52,154 bases of DNA. Origin: Ruminococcaceae bacterium UBA1425 (GTDB lineage: Bacteria > Bacillota > Clostridia > Oscillospirales > Acutalibacteraceae). Below are positions 7,223-15,714 of this stretch, piece after piece. The notes below the pieces were generated by a model. That model did no database searches, had not been told where the DNA came from, and saw only the letters and a list, made by a program, of their open reading frames with translations. The translations under genes and the position numbers were made by a program. Each line of letters starts with the position of its first letter. Positions within the stretch are counted from its first letter, which is position 1. The stretch covers positions 1,411-53,564 of the forward strand of contig DCUB01000013.1 of NCBI GenBank assembly GCA_002329365.1, in the 5' to 3' direction.

Positions 7223-8014
7223 TCAGGCGGTAATATACTTGTCGATAACCGCCTTTACGGAACCGTCGGCAATAAGCTCCTCAAGAGCCGCGTTAACTCT
7301 GACTGTAAGCTCGCTGCCCTTCGCAAAGGCTATTGCGTAATCCTCAACAATATATTCGGTCGGCAGAATCTTAATGCCCTCGTTCTTTGACACAAACACC
7401 TTCGCGGGCTCGTTATCTATAACAACCGCGTCAATCTTGCCGTTTACAAGGTCGCCTATAGCTTCAAAGCCCGAAGCGTACTGCGAAACCTTTGCATCTC
7501 CGAGATAGCCGTTGTCGATATCGTCGCTGATATATATGTCGCCCGTTGTCGAAAGCTGAACGCCTATGGTTTTGTCCGTCAGGTCATCGTAGGAAGCGAT
7601 TGGTGAATCGCCTTTTACGATTATAACCTGCTTGCCCGTGGCGTAGGATGTTGAGAAATCCACGCTCTGAAGGCGTTCTTCTGTTACCGTCATGCCGGCC
7701 ATCCCCATATCAACCTTGCCGGAGGTTATGGCGGAGAGAATCGAGTCAAATTCCATGTCCTCGATTACAAGCTCCATGCCGAGCTTGTCGGCAATAAGAC
7801 CGGCTATTTCAGCGTCGATGCCGACAATATTTCCGTTATCGTCATAAAACTCATACGGCGGGAAATACGCGTTTGTCGCCATAATAAGTTTTTCCTTTGT
7901 TTTCGCCGTACCGTCTGTAGTTGTTTCCGTGCCGCCTTTTCCGGCGCAGCCGAAGGTTGAAAGCACAAGAGCCGCGGCAAGTATCAGCGAAAAAATCTTT
8001 TCAAGCTTATTCAT
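7223..8014 (-). CDS. Amino acid ABC transporter substrate-binding lipoprotein
   Basis: A 263-residue SBP_bac_3 protein. The N-terminus is a lipoprotein signal (positively charged start, hydrophobic core, then STFGC with the lipidated Cys at about residue 23) and a short Gly/Thr-rich linker. The core has family landmarks: NAYFPPYEFYDDNGNIVGID, GLIADKLGMELVIEDMEFD and ITSGKVDMGMAGMTVTEER. The protein is exported and lipid-anchored to capture a polar amino acid for the permease and ATPase. It is first in the operon; a promoter at 8094-8121 lies about 80 nt upstream, leaving an untranslated leader with no riboswitch that I recognise. Confidence 0.93.
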   Translation of the reverse strand: MNKLEKIFSLILAAALVLSTFGCAGKGGTETTTDGTAKTKEKLIMATNAYFPPYEFYDDNGNIVGIDAEIAGLIADKLGMELVIEDMEFDSILSAITSGKVDMGMAGMTVTEERLQSVDFSTSYATGKQVIIVKGDSPIASYDDLTDKTIGVQLSTTGDIYISDDIDNGYLGDAKVSQYASGFEAIGDLVNGKIDAVVIDNEPAKVFVSKNEGIKILPTEYIVEDYAIAFAKGSELTVRVNAALEELIADGSVKAVIDKYITA

Positions 8015-8093
8015 TGTTAAATCTCCTTGTTAAATCTGACAGCGCCCTTGCGCAAAAACTCAAGCGTGTCGCCTTTAATAAAAACACAAAGCA

Positions 8094-8121
8094 ATTATAT
8101 CATTTTCGGTTGATTTGTCAA
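8094..8121 (-). promoter_or_regulatory. Promoter of the ABC-sialidase operon
   Basis: Minus-strand TTGACA (8116-8121), a 16-nt spacer and TATAAT (8094-8099). The -35 box overlaps the stop codon of the GNAT gene upstream. It fits as the promoter for the binding protein, permease, ATPase and sialidase genes. Confidence 0.75.
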
Positions 8122-8546
8122 GAAAAAACACAACCGTCGGTTTCCGTGCGTCTGCCGCCTTCCGGGACCTCGAACACCGAACCCTCCCTGCGATAGCCGA
8201 GCTTTGTGTAGTAGACGTCGACATCTGACATAACGTAAACCACACAGTCGGGATACTCGTCGTAAATACACTCCATAAGCTTCCGGCCTATTGCCTTGCC
8301 CCTGTGCGCCGGCGCGACGAGCAAATCGCAGACATAAATGTAAAAACCGCAGTCGTTTATGGAACGCGAATATCCGCAAAGCGTTTCGCCCTCATAAGCG
8401 ACATATGTTATCGAGGCCTCCAAAGCCGCCCTATATTTCTCCGCGGCGGTACCTGTCGTATAGCACGACCAGTCCTCTCCCTCGTCCGACAGCAGCTTCA
8501 TCAGCTTTTCCTCGTCGTCGAGTCTTCTGTATCGTCTGATCTCCAT
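8118..8546 (-). CDS. GNAT family N-acetyltransferase
   Basis: A 142-residue acetyl-CoA-dependent acyltransferase. The acetyl-CoA pyrophosphate loop is seen in DLLVAPAHRGKAIGRKLM (V-x-P-x-x-R-G-x-x-I-G), preceded by the CGYSRSINDCGFYIYVCDL strands and followed by the late YYTKLGYRREGSVFEV motif typical of GNATs. Length is normal for a minimal GNAT. It is cytoplasmic. It is the third gene on this strand after DUF1538 and the PII-like gene, 75 bp downstream of the latter, so cotranscription is possible but not certain. The acetyl acceptor is unknown. Confidence 0.9.
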   Translation of the reverse strand: MEIRRYRRLDDEEKLMKLLSDEGEDWSCYTTGTAAEKYRAALEASITYVAYEGETLCGYSRSINDCGFYIYVCDLLVAPAHRGKAIGRKLMECIYDEYPDCVVYVMSDVDVYYTKLGYRREGSVFEVPEGGRRTETDGCVFS

Positions 8547-8621
8547 TATAGCGGCTCCTTTATTCTCTCAATAAAGCCCCTCTGACGCCTTAAATGTCGC
8601 TTCATCACTGCCTTTGGTTTC

Positions 8622-9287
8622 CTATTTGTACAGACCATAGGTTTTGTTTGCGGTCTGCACATATATGATGCCGTTTCCGGGCTCATCCATTTTAAGCCTG
8701 CCGCTTATTGACGACACTATAGTTTCCGTAAGCTCTGCCTCGGACAATATTAAAACTATCTCTTTTTCAGGCTCTATCTCCATGGAAAAAAGCTTGCTCG
8801 TTTCGTGTATCCCCGAGCCTCTGGCGTTAATTATGGTGCCGCCCTTCGAGCCCGCTTCTGTCGCGGCGTCGATAACGTCTTCCGCCTTTCCTTTTTCCAC
8901 AATCGCAGTAATAATGTTATACATCGTGTTACCGTCATCTCCTCTTGTAAGATTGATATCGCAGCTCATGCTGCTTGAACCCGACAAACCGCAGACAGAC
9001 ATGGTAAAGGCGATTCCGTGATTCGGTTTATTGAATTCAAACTTCCTGCTTATTGCTTCGACAGCCTGATAAGCCGCGTTTTTTTCGGCAACCATCAGAA
9101 CAATTTCTTTTCTAACGTCGCTCAGCCCCAAAAAACTCATAACACCGCGGTGAACGGTGCCTGTTCCCATAAAAACCGTGGCTCCGTTTATTCCGTGCTG
9201 TTTGGCGTATTTAATAAGCCTGCTTGCCGTTTCGCAGTTGACTATTGCATAAATCAATTCAATCTGTTGAGGACTGTCAGGCGTCAT
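8622..9287 (-). CDS. Tandem PII-like signalling protein (two fused domains)
   Basis: A 221-residue protein made of two PII-like halves. The first (about 8-100) has LIYAIVNCETASRLIKYAKQ, GINGATVFMGTGTVHRG and KEIVLMVAEKNAA. The second (about 115-221) repeats the plan with NIITAIVEKGKAEDVIDAA, GSKGGTIINARGSG and KEIVLILSEAEL. In each half the stretch after G-x-G corresponds to the PII T-loop, which normally contacts a partner protein. The second ATG (9285-9287) is chosen over 9293 because GGGAGGA (9294-9300) abuts the first but lies 6 nt from the second. The gene overlaps the end of the DUF1538 gene by 11 bp, so a regulator/transporter pair is inferred. The nucleotide ligand is unknown. Confidence 0.8.
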   Translation of the reverse strand: MTPDSPQQIELIYAIVNCETASRLIKYAKQHGINGATVFMGTGTVHRGVMSFLGLSDVRKEIVLMVAEKNAAYQAVEAISRKFEFNKPNHGIAFTMSVCGLSGSSSMSCDINLTRGDDGNTMYNIITAIVEKGKAEDVIDAATEAGSKGGTIINARGSGIHETSKLFSMEIEPEKEIVLILSEAELTETIVSSISGRLKMDEPGNGIIYVQTANKTYGLYK

Positions 9288-10767
9288 TTTCATTCCTCCC
9301 TTTACGGGTTTTTATCTTATAAATCAGTCCGAGAATTTGCAGCGCTATAAGAGGCGTCATTGCCACCATGGCGATTACTCCGAAGCCGTCGACAATGATG
9401 TTGGCGCTCTCCGTAGCTTCGGCGGCTCCCTGAGTGAAGGCGAGGATAAAGGTTGCCGTCATGGGGCCCGAGGCTACGCCGCCCGAGTCGAAGGCTATGC
9501 CTACAAACAGCTTGGGAACAAAAACGGTAAGCGCGACGGATATTATATATCCCGGCAGCAGATAATGCCACAGACGAATTTCGGGAACAAGTATTCTTAA
9601 TACGGACAGCGCGACTGCCGCCGCGACTCCCAGGGCAAGCGTAACCATTACCGCTTTTCGTCTTACATAGCCGCTCGTTACGCTTTCGACCTGGTGCGTT
9701 AAAACGTAAACAGCAGGCTCTGCAATTATTGTAACCAAGCCTAAGACGAAGCCGGCAATTAAGACGTAAATCTTGTTGTCCATTGAAGCGAGCATATAAC
9801 CGACGGTGCTTCCGACATCCATAAAGCCCGCGTTTACACCGACCAAAAAGGTTACAAGACCAACAAAAGTAAACATCATTCCGAACATAATCTTACGGAC
9901 AATGCGCTTTGAAAGCTTTAACGATAACGCGTGAAAAATGAAAAAGAACAGGATTATCGGGGAGAGAGCGACAAACACCTCAAGCGCCGTTATGGGGATG
10001 AGTGCTAAAAACGAGTCAAAAAGCGAGGATGTTCCGGACTTTGCGACAGGAAGAGCGCCCGCTATCTTGTCGGACTTTGATATTATGCTCATTATCATTA
10101 CCGAGATAATGGCGCCTGTTGAAGCGATGCCGACAAGACCGAAGCTGTCCTTTTCAGAAGCTTTACTGTTTTTTTCAAGCCTTGAGATACCTGTCGCAAG
10201 AGCAAGAATAAACGGCACGGTCAACGCCCCCGTTGTCGCCCCCGAAGCGTCGAAGGAAATAGCTATGAATTCGGGAGAGGTGAAGAGCGCAAGCACAAGG
10301 ATTATTCCGTAAAGAACAATCAGCATTATGTAAAGAGGAATGCCGTAAACAATTCTTGATATACCGAGCGCAATCATCACGGCGATACCCGACGAAACTA
10401 CCACCACCAGAATGTTTTTTGAAATCACGCCCGAGGTGACGGCGTCAACCTGCTCCGCCAGAATGTGAAGATCCGGCTCCGCAATTGAAACAAAAAAACC
10501 GAGAGCGAGGCTTGCGATAATTACAATCAAGATTTTGTTGAACTTGACTATCTCAACACCCAGAGTGTTTCCTATGGGCGTAATGCCGACGTCAACGCCG
10601 AGCAAAAAAACGGTAAGTCCGACGATAATCAAAGCGGCTCCCACAAGGAATCTTATAAGTTCCGGTGTTTCAATGGGCGTCAGCGTAAAATGCAGGACCA
10701 TTACAATGACGGTGATGGGCAGTACGGAAAAAAGCACCTCTTTCAATTTGCCGACAATTACATTCAA
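9277..10767 (-). CDS. DUF1538 integral membrane protein (putative transporter)
   Basis: A 496-residue polytopic protein with an obvious internal duplication. GVDVGITPIGNTLGVEI, AEPDLHILAEQVDAVTSG and ISFDASGATTGALTVPFI in the first half correspond to GVNAGFMDVGSTVGYML, AEPAVYVLTHQVESVTSG and IAFDSGGVASGPMTATFI in the second. This is the two-repeat DUF1538 architecture. The paired, Gly-rich re-entrant-like segments and about 12-14 hydrophobic stretches suggest an inverted or parallel repeat transporter; the substrate is unknown. Its stop region overlaps the start of a tandem PII-like gene, which probably controls it. AAGGAGGTGG before the ATG is a very strong ribosome site. Confidence 0.85.
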   Translation of the reverse strand: MNVIVGKLKEVLFSVLPITVIVMVLHFTLTPIETPELIRFLVGAALIIVGLTVFLLGVDVGITPIGNTLGVEIVKFNKILIVIIASLALGFFVSIAEPDLHILAEQVDAVTSGVISKNILVVVVSSGIAVMIALGISRIVYGIPLYIMLIVLYGIILVLALFTSPEFIAISFDASGATTGALTVPFILALATGISRLEKNSKASEKDSFGLVGIASTGAIISVMIMSIISKSDKIAGALPVAKSGTSSLFDSFLALIPITALEVFVALSPIILFFFIFHALSLKLSKRIVRKIMFGMMFTFVGLVTFLVGVNAGFMDVGSTVGYMLASMDNKIYVLIAGFVLGLVTIIAEPAVYVLTHQVESVTSGYVRRKAVMVTLALGVAAAVALSVLRILVPEIRLWHYLLPGYIISVALTVFVPKLFVGIAFDSGGVASGPMTATFILAFTQGAAEATESANIIVDGFGVIAMVAMTPLIALQILGLIYKIKTRKGRNENDA

Positions 10768-10816
10768 ACGACCACCTCCTTTATTGAAATGAATGAATTC
10801 AAGTTAATCTGATTAA

Positions 10817-11272
10817 TCAGTATGAACATTTTATACAAACTCCGCTATGGCAACAGACAACGCCGCCGCAGGAGGGGCAGCGCCACTTTTCCTCCTCTTT
10901 TTTCAGGAAGCTGTCGATACCGTATTCATTTATGTACCGCAGGTTTTCTATCATGCTCATGTTGTATTTTGTGCTGTATCTCTTATCAAGAGCCTTAAGC
11001 CGCTTGCACGGGAAGTCGCTACACTCAAAGCAGAAGCGAATAAGCCCCTTGCCGAGCCGCTCGCAGATATGTCCCATATACTTGCAGTTCTCACCTCTCG
11101 GATTACAGCCCGGGCAGTATTTTCTGTGAAAGCCCTTTTTGTTCAAATCGTTTGTCATCGCCTGATAAGAGACACATAATTCGCAGTTCATACCGCAGGG
11201 GGCAATGAGCTGTTCCCTGACTTGATTATTATCACTGTTACCTATAATAACATATCCCCTTTGTGTTGTCAA
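10817..11272 (-). CDS. DUF3795 cysteine-rich protein
   Basis: A 151-residue protein of the DUF3795 type. It has the opening APCGMNCELCVSYQA, KYCPGCNPRGENCKYMGHIC and the CFECSDFPCKRLKALDKRY core, and ends in a second cysteine cluster, CPSCGGVVCCHSGVC. There are sixteen-odd cysteines in all, probably binding Zn or an Fe-S cluster. Homologues are common in anaerobes and uncharacterised. The first 20 or so residues look non-conserved, so the true start may be downstream, but no better ATG is seen before the first motif. A second, divergent DUF3795 gene lies immediately upstream on the same strand (10 bp apart). Confidence 0.82.
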   Translation of the reverse strand: MTTQRGYVIIGNSDNNQVREQLIAPCGMNCELCVSYQAMTNDLNKKGFHRKYCPGCNPRGENCKYMGHICERLGKGLIRFCFECSDFPCKRLKALDKRYSTKYNMSMIENLRYINEYGIDSFLKKEEEKWRCPSCGGVVCCHSGVCIKCSY

Positions 11273-11282
11273 AGCTGCAACG

Positions 11283-11831
11283 CTATTTCCTCAGCTTCAG
11301 CTCCGCGTTTTCTTCCGCCGCCAGTTGGTTCAATATTTCCTTCATGATTTTCGCCCTTGACTTTTTATCGTCAGCCGGAATGTCTTTTGCTCTTTCAAGA
11401 GCTTTTTCAAGTGATTCGAGCGACAGGAGAGCGCAAGAAAGGCAGAAAAAGCTTTTGCACCTTCCGTCGTCATATTGCCTGAGCATCCTCTCAAGAAAAC
11501 TTATCCTGCTTTTTTGCTGCTCAAGAAACGCTTTCAGTCCGTTGCTTTTTATGTATGACTGATTGTAAAAAATTCTGCCGTGAGTTACAAAGGAATCCTT
11601 CTCGATTTTTTCGTTTTCAAATTTTTTGCACGGGTATTCTCCGCATTCGGCGCAGACTTCAAGCTTTTTATTTTTTGCACAGCACGTCGCAAAGGAGCAT
11701 GGGGGGTGCAGGATATCAAAGTCTTTACCGCAGCAGCCGGGGCATCTTGAGCTGCCGACGGTATAAAACCTCGGGCAAAGACCGCAGTCTATTCCGCAGC
11801 AGCCTAACGTATTTGCCGTTTTTATCATCAT
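11283..11831 (-). CDS. DUF3795 cysteine-rich protein, second copy
   Basis: About 182 residues, with GCCGIDCGLCPRFYT, RCPGCCGKDF, CSFATCCAKNKKLEVCAECGEYPCKKF, then a helical, charged C-terminus (LEKALERAKDIPADDKKSRA). The Cys-rich first half matches DUF3795; the C-terminal half is longer than in the neighbouring paralogue and lacks its terminal CxxC cluster. Several starts (GTG 11834, ATG 11831, ATG 11828) lie in a row; ATG at 11831 or 11828 best fits the GGGGGAG site at 11837-11843. It is probably cotranscribed with the downstream DUF3795 gene. Function unknown. Confidence 0.8.
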   Translation of the reverse strand: MMIKTANTLGCCGIDCGLCPRFYTVGSSRCPGCCGKDFDILHPPCSFATCCAKNKKLEVCAECGEYPCKKFENEKIEKDSFVTHGRIFYNQSYIKSNGLKAFLEQQKSRISFLERMLRQYDDGRCKSFFCLSCALLSLESLEKALERAKDIPADDKKSRAKIMKEILNQLAAEENAELKLRK

Positions 11832-11870
11832 CACATCTCCCCCGGTCGCCCTGTATCAATATTATTATAA

Positions 11871-11893
11871 AAAACACCGCCGGAAGGCGGTTA
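11871..11893 (-). terminator. Intrinsic terminator of recQ
   Basis: ACCGCC (11876-11881), loop GGAA, GGCGGT (11886-11891). On the minus strand it is followed by GTTTTTTAT. The stem begins inside the recQ stop codon, so termination is immediate and separates recQ from the DUF3795 genes. Confidence 0.85.
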
Positions 11894-14011
11894 TGAAACC
11901 TCTTTCAGCGCAAGCTCCGCGCAAATCCGCTGCGCGGCTTCCCTGAACAGGCACTGAGTATAATTTCCCCTGTCTGAATGCCGCAGGATTGTGGTTACTC
12001 CTATCGCCCGCCCGCTGTCTGTCGGCAGCTTTGTGCCGTTTACTATTTCAAGGTAGCCCGCTTCAATCAATAATTTATTCAGACGCTGCCCGCTGATTTT
12101 ATTCATGCCGTAACGTATAAGGGCGGCATTAATATTGTCCGCAACCCGGGATATCTGCATCGGATTTTCATCAAATTCGATTTGTTCCATGAAAAGCTCA
12201 TATGTAAGCTCAGGCAGCTCTGACATATGTCCGGTACACGGCTTGACCTCTTGAAGTATCTGCAAAAACCTTGCGCCGTATCGCTCCAGCTTTACTTTTC
12301 CCACGCCGCTGACGGAGAGCATTTCACGTTCGTTTTGCGGGTGCTTTTTGCACATATCAACAAGCGTGGCATCGGAGAATATGACAAAAGCGGGCACTTT
12401 TTCTTCATGTGCAATTTCAAGCCTAAGTTCTTTAAGCTTCGCGAACAGCTCCGCCGACAATTCATATCTTTGTTCTTTCGTCCGTATCCTTACCCGCTCT
12501 TTCTTTAGCGAGTCTTCGGGTTTCTTACCGCGCATAGTGACAGTCACACCGCCGAAAAGGACTTCCTTTGCCTTCGGCGTTGTGCTGAGATAGTCGTCAT
12601 CATATATATATCCCAGAGCAGTCAGACGGCTGACAAGCTGACGGATATAGTCGCGGGGTGTCCCCTTCATAATACCGAAGGTAGGTAAATCGGTGAAGTC
12701 CGCAGATTTGCCGAAAATAATATCGGCTGTATGGGTAAACATGAACCTCTTGCCTGCCCTGTTCAGATGCAGGATATGAGAAAGAACTTTTTGCGCATCC
12801 ACAGTCACATTAATATCATCAAAACTACCGATGCAATTACCGCAGTTACCGCAATCGTCGGTATACTGCTCGCCGAAGTAGCCGAGTATAAACCGCCGCA
12901 GGCAACCGTCTGTTTCGCAGTACCTTTTCATTTGATTCAGCAGTAGTTTGTTGCGGGCAACCTCATCGGGATTTTCACTTTTCTCAATGAGAAACAGAAC
13001 TGTTATTATGTCTCTGCGTGAATAAAACAATATGCAGTCTGCGGGAAGACCGTCGCGTCCCGCACGACCTGCCTCCTGATAATAACACTCCACATTCTGA
13101 GGTATGTTGTAATGAACGACAAAGCGCACATCGGACTTGTCAATACCCATGCCAAAGGCGTTTGTAGCTACGATAATCTTCACTCGGTCATAGAGAAAGT
13201 CGTCCTGTGCCCGGCTGCGCTCCTCGTCGGACAAGCCTGCGTGATACCGCACCGCCGAGTATCCGTCGGCTTTAAGGCGCTCTGTGACGCTTTCCGTTTC
13301 CTTGCGGGTTGAGCAGTAGATGATTCCGCTGCCATCATTTTCTTTTAGATATTTCGTCAGAGCGGAATACTTGTCTTTCGGTTGTTTTACTTCAAAAAAA
13401 AGATTTGGGCGGTCAAAGCCGGTCACCAGTGTCAGCGGACGTTTTAATCCGAGCGTTGACAGAATATCCGCACGCACCCGCTGCGTTGCTGTTGCCGTAA
13501 AGGCCGCCATCACCGGACGCGCCGGCAACCCGTTCACGAATTTCGGAATATCCAAATAACACGGACGAAAATCCTGCCCCCACTGAGAGATGCAATGCGC
13601 CTCGTCAACGGCAATCAAGGATATTTGCAGCGAAGCCGAAAGCTCCGTTATCGACGGGGTAAGCAGCCGTTCGGGGGCGATATAGATGATTTTATATTGC
13701 CCACGGCGAGCATTATTTAAGGCTCGGTTTAATTGTGCGTCGGTAAGTGAACTGTTTATAAATGCCGCCGGAATGCCGTTTGCGGCAAGTGCCTGTACCT
13801 GGTCGCGCATGAGAGATATAAGCGGCGAAATAACAAATGTAACACCCGGCAGCAGCATTGCGGGTACTTGATAGCACAGCGATTTTCCCGCTCCCGTGGG
13901 CATCACACCAAACGCATCCCAGCCGTGAGTAAGCGCCTCGATAATATCGGCTTGTCCCTCGCGGAACTCGTCAAAGCCAAAGTATTGTTTTAGAATTTCT
14001 TTTGCGGACAC
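11891..14011 (-). CDS. recQ: ATP-dependent DNA helicase RecQ
   Basis: A 706-residue SF2 helicase that unwinds DNA 3-prime to 5-prime in repair and recombination. Walker A is PTGAGKS (38-44), the DEAH box is at 136-139 and is followed by the aromatic-rich loop CISQWGQDFRPCY, and motif VI is QEAGRAGRDG. A zinc-binding region carries CxxxF..DCGNCGNC; the RQC winged helix follows. An HRDC domain starts near residue 510 (LFAKLKELRLEIAHEEKVPAFVIFSD). About 100 further residues form an extra helical tail that is not in E. coli RecQ but is common in longer clostridial forms. The start is GTG, with GGAGTG upstream. Confidence 0.96.
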   Translation of the reverse strand: MSAKEILKQYFGFDEFREGQADIIEALTHGWDAFGVMPTGAGKSLCYQVPAMLLPGVTFVISPLISLMRDQVQALAANGIPAAFINSSLTDAQLNRALNNARRGQYKIIYIAPERLLTPSITELSASLQISLIAVDEAHCISQWGQDFRPCYLDIPKFVNGLPARPVMAAFTATATQRVRADILSTLGLKRPLTLVTGFDRPNLFFEVKQPKDKYSALTKYLKENDGSGIIYCSTRKETESVTERLKADGYSAVRYHAGLSDEERSRAQDDFLYDRVKIIVATNAFGMGIDKSDVRFVVHYNIPQNVECYYQEAGRAGRDGLPADCILFYSRRDIITVLFLIEKSENPDEVARNKLLLNQMKRYCETDGCLRRFILGYFGEQYTDDCGNCGNCIGSFDDINVTVDAQKVLSHILHLNRAGKRFMFTHTADIIFGKSADFTDLPTFGIMKGTPRDYIRQLVSRLTALGYIYDDDYLSTTPKAKEVLFGGVTVTMRGKKPEDSLKKERVRIRTKEQRYELSAELFAKLKELRLEIAHEEKVPAFVIFSDATLVDMCKKHPQNEREMLSVSGVGKVKLERYGARFLQILQEVKPCTGHMSELPELTYELFMEQIEFDENPMQISRVADNINAALIRYGMNKISGQRLNKLLIEAGYLEIVNGTKLPTDSGRAIGVTTILRHSDRGNYTQCLFREAAQRICAELALKEVS

Positions 14012-14152
14012 CGGTTATTTCACTCCTCTGTCCTATGATATATAACCGTTATTAAAACCATAGTCCGAAACCGGCTCTTACCCTTAATTCTCCACACAGC
14101 CGCTACGCTTCATCTGCCTGCCTGCGATGGTTAAATACCATATCTTGTGAAA

Positions 14153-14165
14153 AACCGAAAGGGTT
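14153..14165 (-). terminator. Weak terminator-like hairpin after the sugar operon
   Basis: AACC (14153-14156) and GGTT (14162-14165) pair on a 5-nt loop, and the minus strand continues as TTTTTCAC. The stem is short, so this is only a possible end of the sugar operon about 24 bp past the symporter stop. Confidence 0.35.
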
Positions 14166-14188
14166 CTGTAACGTCCGCCGGTATTATG

Positions 14189-15697
14189 TCACACCCGGGA
14201 TACGTCGTTTGCGGTATCCGGCTGCCAGAGCTCGTCTGCTTTTTTGCCTGTGGCCGTTTCTATATCCTTTATCTCATCGTCGCTGAGTGCCGACAGCCCT
14301 TTCCCTTCCTTTATGCACTCAATCCCCTTTAATACGGCGTCAAAGCGTTTTTTGTTGATTTTATTCTTCGACACAAACAGCATACATACGAAGAGGAGCG
14401 CAAAGGGAATGAGAATGAACATCCATTTGATGCCGGAAACGATGTTTGACTGAGCATAGGCGGAAGGGTCAAAATCGCCTGCCGTCGTGCTTTTCAGCAG
14501 GTTGTATTCTGTCTGGTCGAAGCCGAACGCCTGTAGGCCTATTCCCATAACGAATACGGCGACTCCGCTTGCAAACTTGCGCAAAAAAGTAGTCAGCCCG
14601 CTGTAAAGGCCCTCCCTGCGCTTGCCCGTCTGTATTTCGTCAAGGTCGAAATTATCGGTGAGCATAGACCATGTCGAAAGGTTGCCCGCCGAGGCGCCCG
14701 CGGCAATAAGCACGGCAAATACTATAAGAACGGCTACTGAAGTGCCGCTGTTTACAAACGCGAAAAGCAGCGAGGTCACAATCCACAGCGGTATGCCTAT
14801 GAACAGCGGAAACGCCTTGCCCTTCTTTTTTGCAGCGTTTCCGTAAATAATCATAAACAGAATCTGACATACAAGCAGCACTCCCATAAGAAGCTCATAG
14901 CTGCCGTATTTCAGCACAACGATGTCAATATAGAAGATGAACATAGCAAGCACAAGGTCAACGCAAATCTGGAAGGTGAGGAATATGCCGAGGAAATTGC
15001 GGTAGGGCTTGTTTTTAAAAAGCGATATCCAGTCCGCTACTGTTGTTTTCTCAACGGGCGGCAGGTCCTTTTTTTCTGTTGTGCCGAGGAATACTATAAG
15101 CCAGCAAAGCGCGAAAACTGCCGCGAGGACAGCCGCCATAACAAGATATCCGTTTTTTTGGGCAGGCCCGTTCACACCGCCTCCGACGGCTTTGATGATA
15201 AGCCCCGGCAAGACGGCGCAGACAAGCGAGGCTGCGCCGGACATTACCATTCTGACGGTTGTAAAGGCTGTCCGCTCGTTATAGTCGGATGTCATATCTG
15301 AAAGAATAGCGTTATACGGAACCATTACGATTGTAAACGCCGTGCCGAAAAACATGTATGCGAACGTGTGGTAGATGATTTTTACTGTTGTGCCCTGAAG
15401 CCCGAAGGAATAAAACAGCATTATAAAGGAAAGAAAAACGGGAACAATTCCAATCAGGAAATACAGCCTTCTCCGTCCGTATTTTGAGCGTGTTTTGTCG
15501 GAGAGCCTGCCCACCATGGGGTCTGTTATGGCGTCCCAGAATTTGCCGATTAATATAATCACCGAGGAAGCTATAACGGGGAGCCCTTCAACGAGAATAA
15601 GGAAATTCATATACAGCAGCGAAAAAACAAGAAACGCTCCGCCGCCGTATATGTCGCCGCTGCCGTAGCACAGTTTTGAAGCCATTTTCCTTTTCAT
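14189..15697 (-). CDS. GPH-family sugar:cation symporter (MFS)
   Basis: A 502-residue transporter with about 12 membrane segments, of the glycoside-pentoside-hexuronide:cation family. Signatures are LCYGSGDIYGGGAF at the N-terminus, GKFWDAITDPMVGRLSDKTRSKYGRRR between helices 2 and 3, and VPYNAILSDMTSDYNERTAF in the middle. It should import a sugar or glycoside with H+ or Na+. It is the last gene of the seven-gene sugar operon, 17 bp after the IclR gene, with GAGAGGTG before its ATG. The lack of any kinase in the operon means the substrate is imported unphosphorylated and is phosphorylated elsewhere, if at all. Confidence 0.92.
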   Translation of the reverse strand: MKRKMASKLCYGSGDIYGGGAFLVFSLLYMNFLILVEGLPVIASSVIILIGKFWDAITDPMVGRLSDKTRSKYGRRRLYFLIGIVPVFLSFIMLFYSFGLQGTTVKIIYHTFAYMFFGTAFTIVMVPYNAILSDMTSDYNERTAFTTVRMVMSGAASLVCAVLPGLIIKAVGGGVNGPAQKNGYLVMAAVLAAVFALCWLIVFLGTTEKKDLPPVEKTTVADWISLFKNKPYRNFLGIFLTFQICVDLVLAMFIFYIDIVVLKYGSYELLMGVLLVCQILFMIIYGNAAKKKGKAFPLFIGIPLWIVTSLLFAFVNSGTSVAVLIVFAVLIAAGASAGNLSTWSMLTDNFDLDEIQTGKRREGLYSGLTTFLRKFASGVAVFVMGIGLQAFGFDQTEYNLLKSTTAGDFDPSAYAQSNIVSGIKWMFILIPFALLFVCMLFVSKNKINKKRFDAVLKGIECIKEGKGLSALSDDEIKDIETATGKKADELWQPDTANDVSRV

Positions 15698-15714
15698 ACC
15701 GGCACCTCTCTTTT

